DNA from: Sperchopsis tessellata | Taxonomy: Eukaryota > Arthropoda > Insecta > Coleoptera > Hydrophilidae | Length of the DNA: 30,854 nucleotides | Reading direction: 5' to 3' | Assembly (NCBI GenBank): GCA_033557685.1 | Contig: JAWQRN010000357.1 | Location: forward strand, 1-30,854 | In this document: one piece after another, positions 19,640-29,620 of the stretch | How positions within the stretch are numbered: the first letter of the stretch is position 1 | Layout of the letters: the number at the start of each line of letters is the position of its first letter | Made by a program: the position numbers and the translations under genes | Notes under the pieces: model-generated | Database searches by the model: none | What the model was told of the DNA's origin: nothing | What the model saw: the letters and a program-made list of their open reading frames with translations, nothing else

Positions 19640-20689
19640 AGAACGAATGTTTGAAGGAAGGGAGAATTTGTCATTAAAAATCATGAAATTTACTATGTTC
19701 TGTTCTGGGCATATTGTTAATTTAAAATGTAAAATACATAAATCTACACTGATATCAACTTTGTTATTTTTAAATATAATACTTTATTATTGCATTTTTG
19801 TATTATATGACAAATTCCTTCAAAACCTAACGAGTTAACTCTATATCAAAGATCAACCTTTTTCAAGTTATTTTGAATTTTGTGAAATTTTCAGAAAAAG
19901 CTGTCTATCAAAAAACAACTTCTTCATATTTCAAACAAATGAAATCGTTACTTGCTATTATTGCAAACAAAATATGATTTTCATTTCTGAATAATAAAAA
20001 CAAAATCTAAAAATGCTACACAGGTGTTCCAAATGTTGTCAAAATAGCTCATTTTCAAATGTCAAATATTCATGTTTCTTAAGTACCATACTATGTATAT
20101 TTTAGCATAGTTAGATGTAAAATTAAACTTTACATAATAATGTCATATTTCTTATGTTAACATTATACGAGATTTTTAAACTTTTCCAAAAAAAAAGCCA
20201 ATTGTAAATATTCATATGCTAAGATAGCTTTTGAAAAAATACAGTGACCACCCTAAACAATTGTCCACCTAAATAAATGTTGTAAGTAGTTTACGTCCTA
20301 TGTGTAAATAACATTTAATTTTCCAAATGAAGAAATGATATAAATGATTTATGGGAGAAAACAATAAAAATTGTTTACTTGCCAGATTAACACAAATTCA
20401 TGTTGTTTCCAATGTCTTTATGATTTATTCGGTAGATTTGGTAATGCTAAAAAGAAAGTTGAAAACTGGGAGCATTCGGGAGTCTCCTTTTAGGGTATCG
20501 TTGAGCGCATGTTTCTCAGGGAAGTGTACAGTTTTTGTTGTCTCCCACCACAAATCAATTTTTTTAGTGAAAAATTAATTTTTGTTTACACCCTATACTA
20601 ACTTATGATCGTTCTATTGTTTGATTTTTTTTGCTTAGAAATTGTTTAGCTTGAAAAGTGACATTTTTTCCAAGGCCACCTTAACATAT
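19640..20689. other. AT-rich stretch, no gene recognised
   Basis: Two open frames (19647-19838 and 20351-20578, both +) have no recognisable domain and AT-driven composition. I see no repeat or RNA signal here. Confidence 0.45.
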
Positions 20690-21140
20690 AATTCATCATT
20701 TTGATTAGAAAAATCTCTTCTAAACGTGACACTTCCCAATCTCTTTGTAAACTCACTTACTCCCAACATTATCTGATATTCAGATAATGTTGGGTCTCTT
20801 TAAATAGTATTTTCTGGGAACTACCAGTAAATTTCTAGAAACAAACTATGAAAACTTTTCCAAATAAGATTCTTCCAATACTTGATTAAAAGTTTTTGTA
20901 AACAACTCTTAAATCTTTTTGTTAGCTATTGGAAGAGTCTGGTATTATTTGAAAGTGAAAGTTTGTTTCCAGAACTTCACTGGTAGGTTCCAGAAAATGA
21001 TAGATAATTGTACATAAATAGGGTTAGTTGTTACTATTTAAGTTAGCTGATAAAAGGGATTAGACACATCAGATAATGTTGGAATTGAGTGGGTTTGTAA
21101 AAAGATTCAGAAGAGTTCAGTTGAGAGATTTTGTAAGTTT
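20690..21140. repeat. large foldback: LTR-like sequence in inverted duplicate
   Basis: The left part (about 20690-20900), read on the minus strand, aligns with the right part (about 20925-21140). Shared blocks include TTCTGG.ACTACCAGT, GAAACAAACT, TTCCAATA, CCAACATTATCTGA and TTTAGAAG. The right arm runs on into the LTR-like sequence ending at 21296, so the left arm is best read as an inverted fragment of the same repeat. Identity is moderate, with indels. Confidence 0.65.
20762..20794. repeat. perfect 15-bp hairpin inside the foldback
   Basis: CCCAACATTATCTGA (20762-20776) and its exact reverse complement (20780-20794) flank the loop TAT. The same sequence appears once more, unpaired, at about 21069-21082 in the right arm. 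Confidence 0.9.
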
Positions 21141-21296
21141 AGAAGTAATTTATGGTGATTTTAGTGAAGTATTTAGACGTGCAGTATTTTGTAAACTGTT
21201 TGTATAAAGTGCATTTTTATTTTAAATAATTACCCTTTTGGTACATACTGAGAGATTGTGAGTTATAATTTATCCATGCCCGATAAGTTTGTAACA
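21013..21296 (+). repeat. LTR-like right half, copy A
   Basis: It starts at a TATA-like CATAAATAGGG and runs through GTATTTTGTAAACTGTTTGT and GCATTTTTATTTTAAA to CCCGATAAGTTTGTAACA. It aligns with 23208-23435. Both copies end at the same GTAACA, a common LTR 3' terminus. No internal coding region was found between or beside the copies, so the element family is unknown. Confidence 0.55.
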
Positions 21297-21297
21297 A

Positions 21298-21510
21298 TAT
21301 TTTATTATGTCTTTTCCGGGAGAAAGCCGTGTGTTGGCTTTTGTTTTTGCCGACGTTTCGTCCACAGTTGCAGGGGACATTATCAAGACATGTAGCTCTT
21401 AAAAGTGCTAATTAAACATTGCCCATGTAGCTCTTAAAGGGGTAGTTGTAGGTGCCAACCAGCTCTAAAAAGTGCTAATAATAGAATAACATGTAGCTCT
21501 CACACGTGCT
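21298..21510 (-). repeat. PLE-associated dispersed repeat, copy 3 (best preserved)
   Basis: On the minus strand are two or three repeats of TAGCACTTTTAAGAGCTACATG, then TCTTGATAATGTCCCCTGC, GTGGACGAAACGTCGGC, AAAAGCCAACACACGGC and CCCGGAAAAG. GTCC...GGAC followed by GAAACGTC looks like a hammerhead stem II, GAAA and triplet, but the core TTGATAA departs from CTGANGA at two positions and no stem I is visible. I read it as a decayed relative, not a working ribozyme. Confidence 0.7.
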
Positions 21511-21564
21511 AGTCTAGAAATAAGAAAATATTTACTGTGGCCGTGTAAGTCTACGTACTGAATT

Positions 21565-21712
21565 AATATTTTATTATGGACAATACAATATTTCACTATA
21601 AACGTAAGCGGTTTAAGATCCATTATTTAAATTCATTTTAAAATTAGTCGAGCTGAAAAGTTTTATCTCACTATATATTTTCTATTCGAAATGTTTTAAA
21701 CAAATTATTACA
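21565..21712 (+). repeat. direct repeat, left copy
   Basis: It shares TTATTATGGA, ACAATATTTCACTATA, GAGCGGTTT or AAGCGGTTT, TTTAAATTCATT and TTTTCTATTCGAAATGT, in order, with 22147-22268. The copies differ by small indels. They bracket a TATA box and a small ORF. Confidence 0.75.
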
Positions 21713-21737
21713 CCAATGTCCAAAGGTATCATAACGC

Positions 21738-21749
21738 ATATAAAAGACC
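21738..21749 (+). promoter_or_regulatory. candidate core promoter (TATA box)
   Basis: CATATAAAAGAC is a good TATA box. About 30 bp downstream lies CATCACCACAC, an acceptable initiator, and the ATG of the small ORF follows roughly 50 bp later. Confidence 0.35.
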
Positions 21750-21818
21750 ACATACATAATCGCTCAGGCATCACCACACATATTCATACATGTTCGCATA
21801 GTCTTTTCTTTGCACAAA

Positions 21819-21977
21819 ATGTCTACGGACCTTACTGTGAAACTCCGTTATAAACATTTTGAGGACACACACATTCGAATATTTACGGGCAATCATCAAC
21901 GTAGAGACATGTTTTCAGGCGAATCAAGGTTAATTGATACAAGTTTATATTATAAGAATGATATAAGTCCGCTGTAG
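21819..21977 (+). CDS. small ORF of 52 codons, function unknown
   Basis: The ATG at 21819 has the insect-like context CAAAATG, and the ORF ends at TAG 21975-21977. The product begins MSTDLTVKLRYKHFEDTHIR and ends LYYKNDISPL. It is charged and has no signal peptide, membrane segment or cysteines. I do not recognise it. It could be the first exon of a gene, an ORF of the repeat that flanks it, or chance. Support comes from the upstream TATA box and from a composition less AT-rich than its surroundings. Confidence 0.25.
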   Translation: MSTDLTVKLRYKHFEDTHIRIFTGNHQRRDMFSGESRLIDTSLYYKNDISPL

Positions 21978-22146
21978 GCCGCTATACCCATTAATGAAAA
22001 CACGCTGCATTAGTTATGACATATTTTAAATACCGCATAGTGAATTGAATATGTAATTGTAGGGAACAGTATACGAAAGGACATGTAACTATGTAAAGGA
22101 AGAATATATATCTTTGTTCATAGTTATTGATTTAGTTGTTATTATA

Positions 22147-22268
22147 TATATTATTATGGAACAATATTTCACTATATACCTGAGCGGTTTGGGATTTATC
22201 ATTTAAATTCATTCCATAATTAGCTGAACATACAAATTTTCTATTCGAAATGTCCCAACAATTTATTA
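22147..22268 (+). repeat. direct repeat, right copy
   Basis: This is the second copy of the repeat at 21565-21712, about 580 bp further on. The interior between the copies is about 435 bp. Confidence 0.75.
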
Positions 22269-23207
22269 AATGTAGTAAATGTTGTACTACAATACAAATT
22301 CACGCTAGATATGTATATGAGCTGGTGTTCTACCGGGAGAGGTGTAAAACTGTGGGTATTTTCTACTCCATATTTCCAGGAGTAGTAGCATAATCCTTGC
22401 TGTCGGTGATTGGCAATAGTAGCATAAATATGCCGACGTAAAATTTTAATTTCACTTTTAACAGGTTTTATTTGTTATTTCACAAATTATCACAAAATAG
22501 CAGACTGAAAGTGTTAGTGGCAAAATATCTTAGTAGAAACAACAATTTCAGATTATATCTCCAAATAATAATTAATTTTGTAGTCTTATATTTAGGCACT
22601 ATATAAGATCGAGACTTGTTGGTGATAGCTGTTTATATTAATATAATATCTTATACAAGTTAATAACTTATTATTCAAAGTATGAGCAGTACCACAAAGT
22701 TTAGCTGCTAAATAAAAATGTGAAATGTGCGTAGTCACTTAATCTATTGTATAGAAATAATATTAAATAATATGTTATACAACTTATAAATTACCATTAA
22801 AGATGTGATCAATGCCAAAAAGATTAGCTCCCATATAAAAACTTGAAAAATAAAAATGATACCGCAAAATTTGTTTGAGTGGCCATGTATGTTATTTTAA
22901 ATAAGGTTAATGAAAATTCAGGCATCAAAAATATAATTAGAAAAAATGTATGTATTGTATAATATGAGATGAATCGATCTAAACATAATATTAGTTTGGT
23001 AGAATAAAGGATAGTTATAATAGACATCCAAGAAATTAATACGGCGGTTTTTAATGTAAAAAGTGTCTCCTGTTGTTGTAAATAAAGGAAGTCATGATCG
23101 AACCGCAACGTTGTTTTGTAAACAATCGTAAAAAACCGTGCAAGCTGTAATTATAAACAGTTTTGGAATCTGTTTTATTGAATGTGCGAGTACTAGTATT
23201 ATATTAA
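22269..23207. other. AT-rich stretch, no gene recognised
   Basis: A minus-strand open frame (22824-23108) encodes a hydrophobic, phenylalanine- and isoleucine-rich string of the type AT-rich DNA gives by chance. No family motif was seen. Confidence 0.45.
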
Positions 23208-23435
23208 GTATAAATAGGGAAGTAGTTTACTATTTATGTTAGTTCAATAAGATAATTTGAAAGTGATGTTTAGAAGTGATTAATCTGTAGCGAATAATCA
23301 AATATGATTATTCCGAAGTATTCAGTATTTTATAAACTGTTTGCGTAAAAAGCATTTTTATTTTAAAAAAATACCCTTGTGATATATTAACAGATTTTTC
23401 GTTTTAATTAATCCACGCCCGATAAGTTCGTAACA
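23208..23435 (+). repeat. LTR-like right half, copy B
   Basis: It starts at TATAAATAGGG and shares TTTACTATTTATGTTAG, TATTTTATAAACTGTTTG, GCATTTTTATTTTAAA and the end CGCCCGATAAGTTCGTAACA with 21013-21296. It is about 55 bp shorter. Confidence 0.55.
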
Positions 23436-24470
23436 ATATATTGAGTGGTATAAAAGTATATTGTGGAACACAGAAAAGTTTGGGCTATTTATGAAGGTTG
23501 GGTATTTTAAGGTTGAAATAACTAAACTACTTAAATTTCCGTTTTCATTTCCTTCTATCCTACTAAAATCCTCACCTAATTAAAATATTAAATACGTCGA
23601 AAACTTTCCAAAGCAAAGAAGTTTGGTAGGTGCAAACTAATAAATACAAATATCAAAACTAGAATTACAAAATGTGTTTCGCATGATGTTACCAGCTTAC
23701 ATACAAACTTTCTAACATAGTTAGGGTGCCTGGGCACACTGAAAACTCATACACCTTACTGAAAGTTGGATTATTTCTTAAAGCTCTGTCGGGGTAATAA
23801 ACTTTCAGGATTCCGAAGGAAACTTGGAGAACATCTACCGTGCAAATTACCTACCCCAATTGGCAGACGGACAAATGATCCCTATCCCGACCAAGTGTTA
23901 GTTTCTTGTTCTGCTTTAAAGCAGCATTTAATAATGCTAATGGGGAGGTCATGAATTTACACAGGAGAAACCTTTCTAACTACATTGGGTGAATCGTAGC
24001 ATCTATTGCCAGTATTATCCCAAAACTGCGTACCGGTCCTTGTTTAAGGACGTTCTAAATAAATCTTGTGTTCAACGTTAAATCAAGTTAATGGCGTGTG
24101 TTAAGCATTATATTACATTATTTAATGGAATATAGTTTTGACTCCAGATATTCACTTTGTTATTAAAGTTTGAAATAGATTTCATTTATTTAGACAATAA
24201 GTCGAAGAAATATAATGAAATTTGGATTAGAAAATAACTTGAAAACATTTAATTAACTTACACATTCAAGGTCATAATATATGTTAGTATAGTTTATACA
24301 CCTATAATTAGAACGACAAAACTTAAAATATGTATAACAGAGCGTCATGAACTTTCAGACAACAAATACCTGACAACAAATACCTGTATGAATGGTGTTT
24401 CCAGGTGGATTCCCGCTCAAAAAATGCTGACTTTTCGTACCCTGTTCAAAGGAACAATTTTAATGTGTTA
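23436..24470. other. no gene recognised; small tandem duplication
   Basis: The open frame 23766-23954 (+) contains HLPCKLPTPIGRRTNDPYPD, which I cannot place. VPGHTE just upstream recalls the VPGH of LINE RNase H domains but has no other support. Positions 24358-24371 are duplicated exactly at 24372-24385 (unit GACAACAAATACCT). Confidence 0.4.
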
Positions 24471-24540
24471 AAAATGTCTCTTGCGATAGTGGAGGAATCG
24501 ATGACACTTTTCAGAGCTTCTACACGGTTTCCACGCCTAA
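24471..24540 (+). repeat. PLE-associated dispersed repeat, copy 4
   Basis: This is a diverged copy closest to 1-65: AATGTCTCTTGCGATAGTGGA, then CAGAGCTTCTACACGGTTTC. The GAAACGTC motif is lost here (GAATCGATG). Confidence 0.6.
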
Positions 24541-25310
24541 ACACCACTCATATAGATAATATACGTTGAAGTCTATTAAATTTTAAACACATCTGAACAC
24601 AATCGCTATAATCTAAGTCAACAACATATCTAAATACATAATATATTTCATACCCATTTTGTTAAAAGTGTAAATATGACCTCTTTTATATGTTCTATGT
24701 TTATTTTGAATTTATTTAATTTCGAGGTTTTTCCCTATTATGTGAGTTCATCCCTGTCTAGTCTGCGGTGATTTTGAGACAGGAGATATTTCTACTAACT
24801 AGAAGTAGATTAGACGGTTTTGTCTTAAATTATTAGCTTTACTAAGGCGTATCTGTCATGTTTAAGAATATGACACAGACATACGGTCTATATCTTTTAA
24901 CTATACACAGTAGTCCTAATTTTTATCCATCATTTATTCAAGCATAAAATATAAACAAAAAATGTAAACGATATTTAGTTTTCCATTTATTTGTACGTAA
25001 TAGTTAGTTGAGTACAACTTAAAATTGCAATTATTCTGTGTTTACGAAACTAATATTGAGGGTTTAATCTAAAGGTAGCAAACTTCTTTTTTATTTAAGT
25101 ATTGTATTAGATCAGTTTTTTATTAGAGCACTTCTTCTACGTGTGTTACGTTTTTTGACAAAGGTTGGTAGAACAGATTTCCATTTTTTAGTGATTATAT
25201 TCAGTTGTTTCTATAGAGTGAATAAATAATGTGGCGCTATTCGATAAACATTAAACTATTGATCTTATATAAGAAATTAATCAGTGGTAGTGGGAAGGTT
25301 TTGGTATATC
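24541..25310. other. AT-rich stretch, no gene seen
   Basis: Short frames only. Nothing recognisable on either strand. Confidence 0.45.
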
Positions 25311-25390
25311 ACCACAAAAAAAAAACTAGATCTGGCGACCTTGCTGACTAAAGTACTGGACTTCTTCTTTCTATCCACTAGGGAATGTAT
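25305..25390 (-). repeat. candidate tRNA-derived SINE fragment
   Basis: On the minus strand, TAGTGGATAGA is followed by AAGTCCAGTACTTTAGTCAG, CAAGGTCGCCAGATCTAG, a T-run and GTGGTGATATACC. The order resembles a decayed tRNA-like head: an A-box-like TAGTGGATAGA, an anticodon-arm-like GGACTTTAGTC and a B-box region at GGTCGCCAGATC. The B box is degenerate, so this stays tentative. Confidence 0.3.
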
Positions 25391-25849
25391 TTATATTTAC
25401 TTAATTGAGATATTAATTTTGTTTGCTTTCTGTTTTATTTAATAAATACTACTTTAAGAAATCTCAAAAATGTTTTGTTTTCGTATACGTATAGTATCGT
25501 ATACGTATCACATTAATGACATATATGGATTTTTATTTATTTCTTCTTTTAATAAGTAACCAAAAAATAAACACAGTTATTGAAAATAAATAGATATATT
25601 AAATAAAATTATGGTTTCTATAGAAATGATGTGTTTTTAATATGTTTCAGTAAAGTATTGAGATTTTCAAAAACGTTTCATACTGCTTCTCAAGAGTGAT
25701 TCATTACTGCCATTATTGCCATTATCATTAAATGATAAGCTGTAGTAACTTTTCGGTAAGCAGCAACAAAATGGAACGTTAAATTAAGACTTTTTTTATA
25801 ATTGTAATAGACTTCCACATGGTTATTATATATATGAGTGATGTTTCTG
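25391..25849. other. AT-rich stretch with a short tandem palindrome
   Basis: TCGTATACGTAT occurs at 25481-25492 and again at 25497-25508, and contains the self-complementary CGTATACG. Nothing else was recognised. Confidence 0.5.
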
Positions 25850-25960
25850 GGTGGCAACCTTGTAGAGGTTATGGAAATAACCGATGTTTCGCCCACTATA
25901 GTTAGAGGTATTTTAAGGTGAGCGATGTTACTTCGAAGAATGAAATAAACACACTGAAGC
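25850..25960 (-). repeat. PLE-4 3' repeat with GGGCGAAACATCGG
   Basis: Read on the minus strand, CTATAGTGGGCGAAACATCGG follows the endonuclease end of PLE-4 by about 150 bp. The GGGCGAAAC-TCGG block parallels GGACGAAACGTCGG in the dispersed repeat family and is the kind of sequence found in PLE terminal repeats. The hammerhead core CTGANGA is not recognisable here. Confidence 0.55.
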
Positions 25961-26054
25961 GGGTTAGACAGGATTATGCTTATATAGACAAGTTTCATTC
26001 GGTTATTTTCGAGTGTAAGATGACCGAAATACCCAAGTAGTATCATTTACGCGA

Positions 26055-27110
26055 TTGAAAGTTGAAAACCATCGTTCTTATTAATATTGTTGGGGCAATT
26101 GCAAACCTTACTGACTTTTTTGAAATTTAAGAAGGATATACGAAGACCTAGACTTTGTTATTTTCGATCGTAATGGTATGATCTGTTGCATGAGGATGTT
26201 CAGTTACGTCTAATAGTAATATGACCAAAGCGAGTACTCGGTTCGTGCTCCTTTATATGAGTAGCAATAGTACGTTTGGTTTCTCCCATATACATCTTAG
26301 CACAGGAACTAGGGTCTTGATAAAATCTTTCACTTTACAGCGGGATATTTTTCAGAAGGGAACGTCTTCTGAAGTGAAAACAAGACAGTTTTGATTTTGT
26401 CCGTCCAATTCTTGAGGAATGGTTGAAGAGTTGGTGCATTCATCTCAGTAGTATTTATGATAGGTGGATTCTTCAAACGTCTTATTAATCTGATAAATTA
26501 TATCCATTTGATAAAAGCGCATCGGTATATGTACAGAGCTTTGGGGAAGATAGACTTATGTCCCACAACATGAAAGCCCGCTGTACGAGTGAATTAATCA
26601 CATACTTTATCTGATAGTGGTAATGATATGACAATATCTGCAGTTACCTATTGGTATGGGTAGGCTTATGATAAATATAATGATAATGTGAACCATCAGA
26701 TCCACGTTTCAGCAATGAATCTAAGAAAATAAGGGAATCTCCATCGTCAAACGAATATAGGGTTGTGGGAATGTTTGCGGTTGAAGAAGGTATCCAATAT
26801 ATTCCCAGTGATAATATAACAAACGTATCCACTACGTAACGGATAATAGTGCCGATTGGTTAAATGCCCCCAAACAATGTTTGGTAACAACAGGGATCAA
26901 CGGGGAGCAGAAATATTTTGAGACACTCTCCCTTCTCAGTAAATCTGTAGTAATGTTAATAGCATAATCGACGAGTACACTAGGGAAAAGGGACCTACTT
27001 CGAAACTGACCATTAAGTCTGTGGAGTCTTATGCAAGAAAATATAAAAATCTGTTGCAGAAAATGAGAAGAGTTTCGTATGGGGGAATCGGATCGTCCTA
27101 CGAAGTTATT
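26055..27110 (-). pseudogene. Penelope-like element with RT and GIY-YIG endonuclease (PLE-4), broken
   Basis: This is the most complete PLE here. Minus-strand order: RSDSPIRNSSHFLQQIFIF (about 27090-27035); LMVSFEVGPFSLVY (27012-26975), RT motif A with the catalytic Asp changed to Glu; YFCSPLIPVVTKHCLGAFNQ (about 26910-26855); RYVVDTFVI (26841-26815), where the YVDD box is now YVVD; LIFLDSLLKRGSDGSHYHYI then YHKPTHTNR (about 26735-26645); and, after more frameshifts, the endonuclease: FYQDPSSCAKMYMGETKRTI then ATHIKEHEPSTRFGH (about 26330-26230), DHTITIENNKV and NNINKNDGFQLS (about 26090-26055). FYQ...CAKMYMGET corresponds to the GIY...YIG pair of PLE endonucleases. Many stops make it inactive. 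Confidence 0.88.
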
Positions 27111-27122
27111 AAAGATTTGCAC

Positions 27123-28385
27123 TGTTATTACCGAATTTGACTAAACAGTTTCAAAACTAAGATTGCTTAGTATTTGAACAACTTAGAGCACGTGGTGTAA
27201 TCCTTTTATATACCTGCTTGGTTTTAAATTACTCTCTAAAATTTCCTTTAAACATATTCATATTTAGGTTAGCAAAATTTCAATGTTATGTAGAAGTAGA
27301 ATTATTATACGTATTAAAATATACTATTGTGTTAACTAGCCGTACTAAATGGTTCATATTGTCCACACTGTTGCATGTAATCCTCTCCTCCGCCATTTAA
27401 TATATTACAATGGACGAAAAACACAATAAAATCCGGCTTAGTGTGATTTCTCATACGATAAATAGGACGACGTACATTTGTATCCCTTTTAATAAAATGT
27501 CCACAGGCGGACGTTTTTAATGTTCGTTGTAGAAAGAAAGGTGCACTAAAATATATGTCGTATCTGGATACAAAAAGTGAAATACGCCGACACATGCAGT
27601 ATTTATAGCCTCAAGATGGAAATATAAATTTTGTAACTGCGCATAAATATATTCAGGACAGAATTGTAACATATGCGCATGGAGGTAAGCAAATAAAATA
27701 TTATAATGCATCGGAAAGCTGTACATTTTCCTGAAAATACAACGTATTTATTGTAGCGCAATCCCGTTCATAAAGATTCCGCCCTGTCTAGCATGCCAAT
27801 ACGAGAATCCTTGGAAAATCAATGGAATAAATATTAAAAAAAAACCTAACTATTTAGTTAGGTATGTCAGAAATATATTTTGTTTTGAATTTTAATTTAT
27901 AAAAAACTTAAATTTCATTGAAATAAAATGAAAAATTAGTAATTTGTGACGGGTGCATACGCATATTTTTTTTGGTGATATACTACTCGGTGTTTTAGAT
28001 TCATTAGACCGCTTTACTCTATATAAAAATATCTCGTTAATTAGTTGCAGTATTCATGGTTTCTCTGATATATTATAATCTTAAGCCATATGCTAGCGGG
28101 ATTGATAAATAAAATTTTAGGTAATTCCTGTAGCGAAGACTGGATAATATCTTTTATATTAAATACAATTATATAACACAAACATTTCCACACAAAACAC
28201 ACACACACAAAACGGCGATTTTTTTTGAATAGTGGTATAAAACACCGTCTGCTCTTCTACTTAACTCATGCCAATTATACGTAAGCAATTGTAATAAAAC
28301 TCAAATATAATATAACTTCAAATACACACAAAGCGCACACACAAGCCACCCATAAAAATAAGGTATCTACTTCCCTAAGATTTGA
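27123..28385. other. AT-rich stretch, no gene recognised
   Basis: Open frames (27218-27400 +, 27332-27595 -, 27517-27726 -) carry no recognised motif. Two (CA)-rich patches lie at about 28175-28215 and 28320-28345. A perfect 9-bp hairpin (27844-27852 with 27855-27863, ACCTAACTA) follows an A-run. TTTTTTTTGGTGATATAC at about 27966-27983 matches the tail of the SINE-like piece at 25305-25390. Confidence 0.45.
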
Positions 28386-28386
28386 A

Positions 28387-29330
28387 TTACAGTAATGGTA
28401 AAGAACAACGAAGTTTACGATTAAACACTGACAGAGTGAAACATTTCAAATTTTCAGAGCAAGAGTTGTACAGCACAGCAATGTTAAATAGTTGAATACG
28501 AGCAACATCAGATCCATCTAAACATGGTCCATATACAACGTCACAATGGTTGAAAACTAAGACTATTAGACTATCAACATTTTCTTCAATGATATGGAAA
28601 AATTCATGAAGGATTTCCTCAAACACTCGGTATTGTGACTCCTGGGTCATTAATTTACACGAGAATTGGCTGTTTAAATCCCGAGCCCCCAAAAAATCAA
28701 CAGTTTTGATTTAAGAGAATTTTAAGATAGTGAATATCTCTTTGACATTAGAAAGACTGACTGAAAGTCAAGATTCACTTGCATGCAACGTCTGAGACAG
28801 GAACTTGTTAATACGATTGTGTGTCATCAGCATACATATGTAGGGTGCAATATCTTACACATTCCGGGATTCGAGAAGTGTACAGAGAGAAGAACAAAGT
28901 GCCCAAAATAGTCCCTTGTGGTACACCCGATATAACATATAAGATGGGAGAACATACCACTGCTGAAACTCTCGAATCCCTAGAGATTCCGATATACTTC
29001 AGAATAGCTAGAAGTACCCGATGAATGATCGTGTTGAATGCTCTATTGTAATCTATAACTACCATAATTGTTGAGGTATTTTTATCACGGGCAGTAATGA
29101 TATCATCGAGCATCTTACAAGTGCAGTAGCATAATGAAACCATGTCATTCTCATCCACATACTTTATCAGCTGACCTTCCATACATCTATCCAGAATCTT
29201 CGAAAGAGTGGGCAAAATATTTATTGTGCGTAATTCAGTGGATTTAAATTTATTGGCAGAGGTGCAATTATTGAACCTTTCCATCTTTTGGGAAGCATAT
29301 TTCTTTCAAAGCAGAAGTTTACTATATTAT
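28387..29330 (-). pseudogene. non-LTR retrotransposon reverse transcriptase (Jockey/CR1-like), broken
   Basis: This is the ORF2 RT of a LINE. Minus-strand order: FERNMLPKRWKGSIIAPLP (about 29310-29250), a frameshift, LRTINILPTLSKILDRCMEG (about 29240-29180), IMVVIDYNRAFNTIIHRVLL (about 29065-29005; motif A Asp kept), ISGVPQGTILGTLFFSLY (about 28930-28875) and HMYADDTQSY (28846-28808) with an intact catalytic YADD. A stop follows at once. Later blocks in other frames are NCDVVYGPCLDGSDVARIQ-like FNHCDVVYGPCLDGSDVARI (about 28560-28500) and the C-terminal FNRKLRCSLPLL up to 28387. GVPQG..LG.L.F and YADDTQ are typical of Jockey/CR1-group LINEs. The N-terminal endonuclease is absent, as in a 5'-truncated copy. 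Confidence 0.9.
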
Positions 29331-29514
29331 ATACTTAATTATTACACTTACTCACGCAGAGCTAGCAAATGATGTACTGTATACAAGATATTCACAACGA
29401 TTACTACACTGCTTGTCACTCAACTAGTCTCAGTTCAACCTAGGGAGCAGGCCCGAAAAGGGTTCAATACAATTGACCACTCCACACATTGCAAGAGCTG
29501 ATAAGAATTACATG
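29331..29514. other. short unassigned linker
   Basis: This lies between the LINE 5' truncation point and the PLE-3 5' repeat. Nothing was recognised. Confidence 0.4.
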
Positions 29515-29600
29515 GTAGTCTACATCTAACAATTTTCAGAGCTTTGTGGAAGTCTACACTTAGTACTTTTAAGAACTACATGTCTTGAAAAAATTGGACC
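29515..29600 (+). repeat. PLE-associated dispersed repeat, copy 5 (upstream of PLE-3)
   Basis: It shares GTCTACA.(C/A)TAACAATTTTCAGA, TCTACACTTAGTACTTTTAAG and ACTACATGTCTTGA with copies 2 and 3. The part after TCTTGA is decayed. It lies about 230 bp before, and on the same strand as, the PLE-3 coding region, which is the best evidence linking the family to PLE 5' ends. Confidence 0.65.
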
Positions 29601-29620
29601 ACTAGATTCGACAAAATGGG

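Noticed and set aside
22824..23108. Hydrophobic minus-strand frame as a membrane protein
   Set aside because: Composition is what AT-rich DNA gives by chance; no start context, promoter or family motif.
23700..23730. VPGH motif as a LINE RNase H domain
   Set aside because: The acidic residues and GNE.AD block expected around it are missing.
25690..26046. Minus-strand 118-residue frame as an independent gene
   Set aside because: It covers the 3' untranslated part and terminal repeat of PLE-4 and has no domain of its own.
27844..27863. 9-bp hairpin next to a T-run (minus strand) as an intrinsic terminator
   Set aside because: Bacterial-type terminators are not expected in this eukaryotic sequence and no gene ends here.
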